Part shown: positions 56,650-64,000 of the stretch, piece after piece
Layout: each line of letters begins with the position of its first letter
Numbering within the stretch: the stretch's first letter is position 1
Source of the DNA: Lachnospiraceae bacterium
GTDB taxonomy: Bacteria > Bacillota > Clostridia > Lachnospirales > Lachnospiraceae
Direction: 5' to 3'
Assembly: GCA_021199235.1 (NCBI GenBank)
Contig: JAJQIL010000037.1
Span: 1-64,000, forward strand
Length of the DNA: 64,000 nt
The notes under the pieces: generated by a model
What the model was told of the DNA's origin: nothing
The model's database searches: none
What the model saw: only the letters and a program-made list of their open reading frames with translations
Position numbers and translations under genes: made by a program

Positions 56650-59232
56650 TCAGAAGAGTTCCTCATGCCTCGCGTGTTCCATCACTGCTTTTGTGACATC
56701 CGCAGTCTTATCCGGGCGCCCGATCAGCACCGCACCCTGCAGGGCGCTTCCCATGAACCAGTACTGCTCCTGGCTGTTGTCCACATCGTCGACGGTTTTT
56801 ACCAGTCGATAAGGTACGCCACTTTGCTTACCCGGATCTCCGATCGCAAAAAGCGTGGTCCCAAATCCATCCAGATTCAATCCCAGCAGCTGCGACTCGT
56901 ACGCCAGCCGTTCGCCCGCCGCGTTCGCGCCCGCAATGCGGCCCTGCTCGGATGCTTCCGCCCAGAGCTGGAAATTCACGCCGTCGTACTGCGCACAATC
57001 TCCGCAGGCATAAACAGAAGGAATGCTCGTCTCCATAAAAGCGTTCACAACAATCGCACGCTCCACCTGCATTCCGGCATCCTGTGCTGCTTTCACATTC
57101 GCCCGGTTGCCGCAGGAGACGATCACGAAATCCGCCGGGAAGATCTCACCGGTCTTCAGCTTCACTCCTGTCGCCCGTTCTTCGCCGGTAATGCCTTCAA
57201 TCTGCACGCCTTCCAGGCATTCCACGCCCAGCGCCGCCATCTTTTTGCGCAGCACTGCGGCGGAATCTGCGTCCGCCTGCCTTCCGATGATCTGAGGCGC
57301 GGCTTCCAGCACCGTCACATGAATCCCGTTCTTCAACAGCTCGCTCGCAGCCTCCAGTCCCAAAACGCCACCTCCGATCACAACTGCGTTTTTGGCGGTT
57401 TTCATCCAGTCCTGAATTTTCCGGCTGTCCCAAAGATGACGGATCGTCACCACTCCTTCTTTTTGCCAGCCTTCAAACGGCGGAATGAAACACTCCGCAC
57501 CGGTTGCAAAAATCAGGCGGTCATAAGGAATCTCGTCGCCGCTTTTCGCAGCATGGACGACCTTCCGGTCGGCATCAAGCGCATCGACTGTCTCCCCCAG
57601 CTGCAGGGAAATTCTTCGTTCCTCATACCATCCGGCCGGGTGAAGATAAAGCTCCTCGTCCGGCGCGTCGGCAATGCTGAGATTTTTCGTCAGCATCGGA
57701 CGATGGATGGGCAGATAATCCTCCGCTGACAGGATCAGGATTTCACCCGTCTGATCTCTCTTGCGGATGGCCTCAGCCGCTGATACACCGGCGACACCGC
57801 CGCCAAGAATGACATAGCGCAGGTCGGTATCCTTCTGATAGGAAATTTCTTCCTCTTCGACCGGCACGCACTGGTCAAGTCCCACTCCGCAGACCGGACA
57901 GGTGCCAAGCGAGGCATCAAAAATTTCCCCGCAGACCAGACATTTTACAAGCTTCGGCTTTCTGGGATTTGGTACCCGGCGGGCGCTGCATCCGACGCCA
58001 AAGCCATAATTCCCGGCATTTTTCAGATCATTTTCCGTGAGCTCCCCTGTAAAAAAGCTGCTCTGGATATTTAAATCAAATCCAAGGAACGCCAGATGCT
58101 CTCTTAATATGTCCGCGTTGTCATCCTGCGTGGAAACCTTATAGAAAATCGACGCCAGCTTACCCTTGCAGCTTTCCGCTTTTAAAGACGTCACCACATC
58201 CCAGATTGCCTTTGCAGGAGTCCCCTTCGAGATCGTCGTTCCAAGAAGCAGGACATCTGCCGAGAGCGCCATGCGGATCACTTCATTACGATCTGTGGTG
58301 GAAAGGTTACAACGTGTGACGTTGGAAACCTCAGCCTCCTTCAGGCCATTTTCCACACAGGCCGCGTAATCTGACAGTTCGTTCGTCCCTTCATATATCA
58401 TTACCACATGCGGATCCGCAGAAGCTCCCGTTTCCGCCATCCCGGCCGCCAAAACTGTGTCCGGCCGCTCTTCTGGCCTTCCGGCTGATTCCCGAAGTGC
58501 CGCACTGCTCTGCTGCTGGTAGAAATCCAGCATTTCCTCCAGTCTCCCGCCGTTCACCGCCGGTCCGACAGACGGAAAGACAGCTGTCACTTTCTGTTCC
58601 CGCACAAACGCGGCCGCGTTGCCCGCATCAATCGCTCTGCCGGAGACTGCCAGATCTTCAAAATAATCTTTCATCCCCAGATGCCATTGAATATCTCTTT
58701 CGCTTTCCGCCTCCGGAAGCTCCAGGCCGCTGTACAAAGTTCCAAATGCATCGGATGCGTAAACGCGGTGTTCCTCCTCATCCAGCACATACAGAGCCGG
58801 ACTGAGGTTCCCGCCGCCGATCATCTGGAAACGGAACAAACTTCCTGAAAAAGTCAGGCTGCGGTTGTTCCGGATCTCCAGGCTCTTCGTCCCCTCCGGC
58901 AGGATTTTCTTCAGCCGGTCAAGCACCGGATACGCGGCAATGATCTCAATCCCGGCATTCTCCTGCAGAGCACGTAAAACTGCTCTTCTGCTGTTCTCCT
59001 CTGTAAACACGACCAGATGGTCAATCCGGTCAAAGGAAACCGTCCGGCAAATCTGCTCCATCCATTGTTCCACACAGTCATCCGGCACGGTGCCAATCAG
59101 CTGGTACCTCTCCTGCGTCTGAACCAGATACGAGCTAAATGTCAGTCCGTTTCCCGCATACGACTGATTCCGGAACACGCGGAGCCCGCTTCTCTTCACT
59201 CCAACATTCCGGACGTCATGGCTTTTGTCCAT
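56650..59232 (-). CDS. Fused ODP/FprA-like domain + flavodoxin + rubredoxin-like + NADH:rubredoxin oxidoreductase
   Basis: N-terminal FprA-like fold signature VYASDAFGTL; flavodoxin segment VVMIYEGTNELSDYAACVENGL; rubredoxin-like CLVCGEIFDASLGTCPVCG; NROR module YVILGGGVAGVSAAEAIRKRD...VVIGGGVLGLEAASEL; ATG 59232 preferred. Confidence 0.88.
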   Translation of the reverse strand: MDKSHDVRNVGVKRSGLRVFRNQSYAGNGLTFSSYLVQTQERYQLIGTVPDDCVEQWMEQICRTVSFDRIDHLVVFTEENSRRAVLRALQENAGIEIIAAYPVLDRLKKILPEGTKSLEIRNNRSLTFSGSLFRFQMIGGGNLSPALYVLDEEEHRVYASDAFGTLYSGLELPEAESERDIQWHLGMKDYFEDLAVSGRAIDAGNAAAFVREQKVTAVFPSVGPAVNGGRLEEMLDFYQQQSSAALRESAGRPEERPDTVLAAGMAETGASADPHVVMIYEGTNELSDYAACVENGLKEAEVSNVTRCNLSTTDRNEVIRMALSADVLLLGTTISKGTPAKAIWDVVTSLKAESCKGKLASIFYKVSTQDDNADILREHLAFLGFDLNIQSSFFTGELTENDLKNAGNYGFGVGCSARRVPNPRKPKLVKCLVCGEIFDASLGTCPVCGVGLDQCVPVEEEEISYQKDTDLRYVILGGGVAGVSAAEAIRKRDQTGEILILSAEDYLPIHRPMLTKNLSIADAPDEELYLHPAGWYEERRISLQLGETVDALDADRKVVHAAKSGDEIPYDRLIFATGAECFIPPFEGWQKEGVVTIRHLWDSRKIQDWMKTAKNAVVIGGGVLGLEAASELLKNGIHVTVLEAAPQIIGRQADADSAAVLRKKMAALGVECLEGVQIEGITGEERATGVKLKTGEIFPADFVIVSCGNRANVKAAQDAGMQVERAIVVNAFMETSIPSVYACGDCAQYDGVNFQLWAEASEQGRIAGANAAGERLAYESQLLGLNLDGFGTTLFAIGDPGKQSGVPYRLVKTVDDVDNSQEQYWFMGSALQGAVLIGRPDKTADVTKAVMEHARHEELF

Positions 59233-59403
59233 ATTCTCACCTCTCCGTTCATTCATTCCTGTGATATTTTTTAGTAATTGTGGAGTTTTTTCAATGAAAA
59301 TTATAATAAATGCACAGCAAAAGTACAATTCGATTTCCATAGAGGTCATTCCTGTTTGGAATAATTGACGAAATATCGCCTGGTGCGGCTTTAGCTGAAA
59401 AAT

Positions 59404-59492
59404 CCCTCGCCGGGTGGCATCCCACGCTTCGCATGGGATAGGCCCTCGCCGGGTGGCATCCCACGCTTCGCATGGGATAGGCCCTCGCCGGG
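59404..59492. repeat. 39-bp tandem repeat, about 2.3 copies
   Basis: CCCTCGCCGGGTGGCATCCCACGCTTCGCATGGGATAGG starting at 59404, 59443 and (partial) 59482. Confidence 0.95.
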
Positions 59493-59559
59493 TTTTGCAC
59501 ATTAAAAAAACTGCCCTCAGGCAGCTCTTACCGCAGAATCAAACTGCAAACAGATTATT

Positions 59560-59715
59560 TCACAGAAGATAACTGTTCAGTACCTTCACAGTTACGAGGG
59601 AAAAGCCCATTTAAAATCGCTTCGCGATGGGGCTTTCCCCCACATAATATACGTTTTCATACGTACTTCGCAGCAAGTGCGAAGTGCTGTCCTGAATAGT
59701 TATCACAGAAGGTAA
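59560..59715. repeat. MITE-like palindromic intergenic element with terminal inverted repeats and flanking direct repeats
   Basis: TIR GATAACTGTTCAG (59568-59580) / CTGAATAGTTATC (59692-59704), 12/13; flanks TCACAGAAGATAA / TCACAGAAGGTAA; internal hairpins. Confidence 0.6.
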
Positions 59716-59716
59716 T

Positions 59717-59756
59717 AAAAACCGCTGATCCCATCATGGCAATCAGCGGTTTTTTC
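59717..59756. terminator. Intrinsic terminator downstream of MATE gene
   Basis: AAAAACCGCTGAT / ATCAGCGGTTTTTT perfect stem. Confidence 0.9.
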
Positions 59757-59760
59757 ATCA

Positions 59761-61209
59761 TCAGAACCCTGCTTTTTTCTTTGTCTCCTTCCGAATGCTC
59801 AGGAAACTGTAGATAAACGCCAGCACTTCTGAGGTCCACATCGCGTACCAGGTATAGGAGATTCCGAGGAAGTTTGTGAACACCCATACAAGCGGCACAA
59901 GCACCACCAGCTGACGGATCGCGCCGCCGATCATGTTGATCACGCCATTGCCAAGGCCAGAGCCGAAGTAGCCGAAAATGATGGTCATCGTGGCAAAGAC
60001 AAAGGTCACGGAAATAATCCGCAGTGCCGGTACGCCGATCGCGAGCATCTCTTCACTTGCCGCGAAGAGGCCAAGCAGCTGCTTCGGGAATGCCAGGAAA
60101 ATCACCGTGCCGATCAGCGCCATCACGATACCGGCCGGAACAACGCATTTCCACGCCTGTCTGATCCGGTCTTTATTACCGGAACCAAAGTTGAACCCAA
60201 CAATCGGGATCGTCGCCTGGCCAAGTCCGTTCATCGGCATCATCAGGAAGTTCTGCAGCTTGTAGTAGACACCGAAGAACGCTACTGCTGTTGTGGACAC
60301 AGACATCAGAACCGCATTTACAGCAAAGGTCATCACGCTGCCGATCGCCTGCATGACGATGGTCGGCATGCCGACGCGATAAATCGCCTTCACATCGTCC
60401 AGGTTGAAATGATAACCTTTGAAATGTACGTGGATCACCGGGTTCTTCGTCTTATTCAGCACCAGGGCCACCACCGCGCCTGTACACTGTCCGATAACGG
60501 TCGCAATCGCAGCGCCGCGAATGCCCATTTCCGGGCAGCCAAGCAGGCCGAAGATCATGATCGGATCCAGGATAATATTGATGACCGCGCCCGAGATCAA
60601 TGAAACCATGCTCAGGATCGTGTCGCCGACCGCCTGTAAAAGCCGCTGTCCGTAGGTCTGAATAAACGTACCATAGCAGAAGATCACGCAGACCTGCATG
60701 TACTGAATGCAAAGCTCTCGAAGCTCCGGATCACTGGTCATCAGCGACGCGATCGGCTTTGAGAAAAAGATCCCGACCAGAGAGAAAATCAGGGCTGACG
60801 CAATGTTCAGAATCAGGCCTGTGGTAGCCGCCCGGCAGGCATCCTCCTCCTTCTTCGCACCGACATATCTGGACAACAGAGAATTCAATCCGACATTGGT
60901 ACCGACACCGACAGCGATCATCAGGAACTGCACCGCATACACGAGCGAGGTGGCGGTCAGCGCCTGCTCCGAATATCTCGATACAAAAATGCTGTCCACA
61001 ATATTATAAAGAGACTGCACCAGCAAAGACAGCATCAACGGTACAGACATCGTCAAAAGCAGCGTATTCATCGGCATGACTGCCATTTTATTCTGTGAGC
61101 CGCCCGCGCCATGCGCATTATTTCCACCCACGTTCTGTCCGCCAGCCGCATCCTTTCCTGCACCTGCGGATGCGTTTTGTCCTGCCTGTTTCGTTTTACT
61201 CTTTCCCAT
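59761..61209 (-). CDS. MATE-family efflux transporter
   Basis: 12-TM pattern; MPMNTLLLTMSVPLMLSLLVQSLYNIVDSIFVSRYSEQALTATSLVYAVQFLMIAVGVGTNVGLNSLLSRYVGAKK. Confidence 0.96.
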   Translation of the reverse strand: MGKSKTKQAGQNASAGAGKDAAGGQNVGGNNAHGAGGSQNKMAVMPMNTLLLTMSVPLMLSLLVQSLYNIVDSIFVSRYSEQALTATSLVYAVQFLMIAVGVGTNVGLNSLLSRYVGAKKEEDACRAATTGLILNIASALIFSLVGIFFSKPIASLMTSDPELRELCIQYMQVCVIFCYGTFIQTYGQRLLQAVGDTILSMVSLISGAVINIILDPIMIFGLLGCPEMGIRGAAIATVIGQCTGAVVALVLNKTKNPVIHVHFKGYHFNLDDVKAIYRVGMPTIVMQAIGSVMTFAVNAVLMSVSTTAVAFFGVYYKLQNFLMMPMNGLGQATIPIVGFNFGSGNKDRIRQAWKCVVPAGIVMALIGTVIFLAFPKQLLGLFAASEEMLAIGVPALRIISVTFVFATMTIIFGYFGSGLGNGVINMIGGAIRQLVVLVPLVWVFTNFLGISYTWYAMWTSEVLAFIYSFLSIRKETKKKAGF

Positions 61210-61630
61210 TTTCTTCCACTCCTTTTAAATTTTGATAAATGCGGGAAAGCACGCGCATGAACTGCTCCTGCGCCTCTTCTGATATTCCCGCGAATGCCAA
61301 CTCATCCAGCTGCTTCATATACACATCCATTTTTTCTCCCAGTTCGGTGCCCTTCGATGTAAGAAACAGCTTCTTCTTCCGCCGGTCGTCCTCTTCCCGT
61401 TCGACACGGATCAGGCCGTCGCGTTCCATCCGTTCGATCAGGCCGGAAACTGTGGATTTATCCAGATCCCAGGCTTCGCAGACCTCAGTCTGCGAACAGC
61501 CGTCATTCGTCGCCAGATACTCGAGAATGTGCGGCTGACCCCGCAGCAATCCGATGTCTCTGGCCTTGTGCAAAATATATTTGCTGAACTGCCCTTTTGT
61601 CAGGGCAATCCGGACATGCAGGCTGTCCAT
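61196..61630 (-). CDS. MarR-family transcriptional regulator
   Basis: GLLRGQPHILEYLATNDGCSQTEVCEAWDLDKSTVSGLIERMERDGLIRVEREEDDRRKKKLFLTSKG. Confidence 0.95.
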   Translation of the reverse strand: MDSLHVRIALTKGQFSKYILHKARDIGLLRGQPHILEYLATNDGCSQTEVCEAWDLDKSTVSGLIERMERDGLIRVEREEDDRRKKKLFLTSKGTELGEKMDVYMKQLDELAFAGISEEAQEQFMRVLSRIYQNLKGVEENGKE

Positions 61631-61806
61631 TCCCTCTCTCCTTTCCCGTCTGGAATTCCGCATGGTCTTCCGGTTGGAATTCCATTTGATTTTTGTTTGG
61701 TTTACGTTTCATTCCCTGTACGGTTTCGCATATAATTGGTTTGTATGCGAACCGTTCGCTTGCCAACTATTATACGCGCATAATTCTTTTTGTCAACTGG
61801 CAATTT

Positions 61807-62226
61807 TCAATTATCTCCGAGTTTTTCTACCACACGGCAGATCCGCAGCAGGGCCTCTGCGTCTTCTGTTCCCAGAAGGTCTATGAGCCGGGCGGTCTCT
61901 TCCCGTTTTTTCTTTCGCCGCTGCTCCACACGCTCCCTTCCCAGGTCGGTCAGCTTCACGCTCACACGCCTGCGGTCGCACGCCGCCGTCTCTCTGACGA
62001 TGAGCCCGTCTTCTTCCAGTTCATTTAGTACCGCCGTTACGCGCGGGGTAGTGACATGCATATAATCGCGCAAATCCCCAGGGGAAGCCTGCCCCTGGTG
62101 CTCGTACAGATAATTGAGGACCATCCCCCGCCCGGAATCGGATTCTCCGAAGCGATTTCTTTTCCGGCTCACACGCATTTTCCAGATTGCATTCGTAACT
62201 TCTTCAATCAGCTGTTCTCTGTCCAT
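61807..62226 (-). CDS. MarR-family transcriptional regulator
   Basis: MVLNYLYEHQGQASPGDLRDYMHVTTPRVTAVLNELEEDGLIVRETAACDRRRVSVKLTDLG; start MDREQ at 62226. Confidence 0.9.
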   Translation of the reverse strand: MDREQLIEEVTNAIWKMRVSRKRNRFGESDSGRGMVLNYLYEHQGQASPGDLRDYMHVTTPRVTAVLNELEEDGLIVRETAACDRRRVSVKLTDLGRERVEQRRKKKREETARLIDLLGTEDAEALLRICRVVEKLGDN

Positions 62227-62339
62227 CTGTCTCTCCTTCTGCCTTTCGTCATAACGCTTTCCGGTTATTCCCCAGTCGCTTTGGGTCACTTTTCCATTAC
62301 TCTTTGTTCGCTCCCCTGACACTTTTCGAGCAATTTCGG

Positions 62340-63242
<903 letters not shown>

Positions 63243-64000
63243 TTACAGCTCTTCCTGATCCAGCCAGGCATCCAGTGCACCGCCCATCATGTTAAACGCT
63301 TCCATTGATTCTGCCGGAAACATACTGCCTGTATTGGGGAGCTGCACCCAACGCACTTCTTTTTTCACCAGCGGCCGCAAGTCTCCATCGGCACATATGA
63401 TGCGGACAGACGCTGCATTGGCCTGCCTGACAAAGTCATCCTCTCCGGTCAGCTTCTGATCACCAGTCTCCATACAGGACCTGTCCATATCATAAAAACT
63501 GAGCACCCGGATCTTTGTTTTTCCGCGGCGAAGTAATTCCCGGCGGATCGCGTTGGCCGTAAACTGCTCCCCAACGATCAGAATTTCCGGCTCTGTATCC
63601 ACATCATTTTCTTTTCTCTGATCTTCATTCGGGCTCGCGGCAGACTCAATCAAATCGACATCTATCCTTTGTTTCTCTCCCGAATATTCCGTGTCAGTCA
63701 CTGGAACGGCTTCTTTTAACCTGATCTTCAGTGTCGCCGTAAAGTCCGCACCGAACGGCGCTCCTGCCAGATAGGGGATCCCATATTCGCTCTCCATATA
63801 CCTGGCCAGGCGCAGACCGGATTCGTTTACTACCAGGTTCAGCGCCGCGGCAGATGCCAGCTTCAGATTTTCTGTCGTCTCCTTCCATCCCCAGCGGGAG
63901 AGAATCTGAAATCCTTCCTGCTTCAAAAGTGCCTCCAGATCGGCAAACGATTCCTTTGCCCAGTCAATCGTATTGGCGCCAAGAATATTCAGGGATCCCG
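63243..64000 (-). CDS. Nitrogenase component 1 (NifD/K)-like protein, partial, runs past right window edge
   Basis: My reading through 63927-64000 stays open: GSLNILGANTIDWAKESFADLEALLKQEGFQILSRWGWKETTENLKLASAAALNLVVNESGLRLARYMESEYGIPYLAG...; adjacent to NifH-like gene. Confidence 0.82.
   Translation of the reverse strand, partial: GSLNILGANTIDWAKESFADLEALLKQEGFQILSRWGWKETTENLKLASAAALNLVVNESGLRLARYMESEYGIPYLAGAPFGADFTATLKIRLKEAVPVTDTEYSGEKQRIDVDLIESAASPNEDQRKENDVDTEPEILIVGEQFTANAIRRELLRRGKTKIRVLSFYDMDRSCMETGDQKLTGEDDFVRQANAASVRIICADGDLRPLVKKEVRWVQLPNTGSMFPAESMEAFNMMGGALDAWLDQEEL

Overview
This 64 kb window is chromosomal DNA from a Clostridia/Lachnospiraceae-like Firmicute (inferred from gene content and codon style). 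There are no rRNA or tRNA genes, CRISPR arrays or complete insertion sequences that I can support. Left to right: a left-edge gene fusing a thioester-reductase/SDR domain to an AMP-binding domain, absent from the ORF track because it runs off the window; flavodoxin and HxlR regulator; a secreted PHB-depolymerase-like esterase with a G/S/D-rich insert; an alpha-galactoside locus (GalK, a collapsed galE relic, two GH36 enzymes, an ABC transporter, AraC regulator); TSUP transporter, flavin reductase and HxlR; a metal P-type ATPase with DtxR- and CsoR-type regulators; nitroreductase, AKR and EFR1-type ferredoxin; an ABC-2 drug/peptide exporter locus with TetR regulators; PlsC-like acyltransferase; Y-family DNA polymerase; Lon with a CIRCE-like upstream element; [FeFe] hydrogenase plus a frameshifted NuoF/GltD-like partner; an SsuABC-type importer; a roughly 13.6 kb block with an Opp-type importer (His-rich permease N-terminus) flanked by two collagen-like esterases (one fused to a neutral-ceramidase-like domain), a type-B carboxylesterase and a LysR regulator; Nif3; an AprBA-like flavoprotein/ferredoxin pair; an FprA-rubredoxin-NROR fusion that appears to have lost its di-iron ligands; MATE plus two MarR regulators; and at the right edge a NifH-like protein with a truncated nitrogenase-component-1-like partner. 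The most interesting items are the three related esterases with low-complexity inserts at the same position, the degenerate FprA-type fusion, the nitrogenase-like edge locus, the SDR-AMP-binding fusion, the galE deletion relic, an in-frame palindromic insertion in an ABC ATPase and a MITE-like palindromic repeat family.
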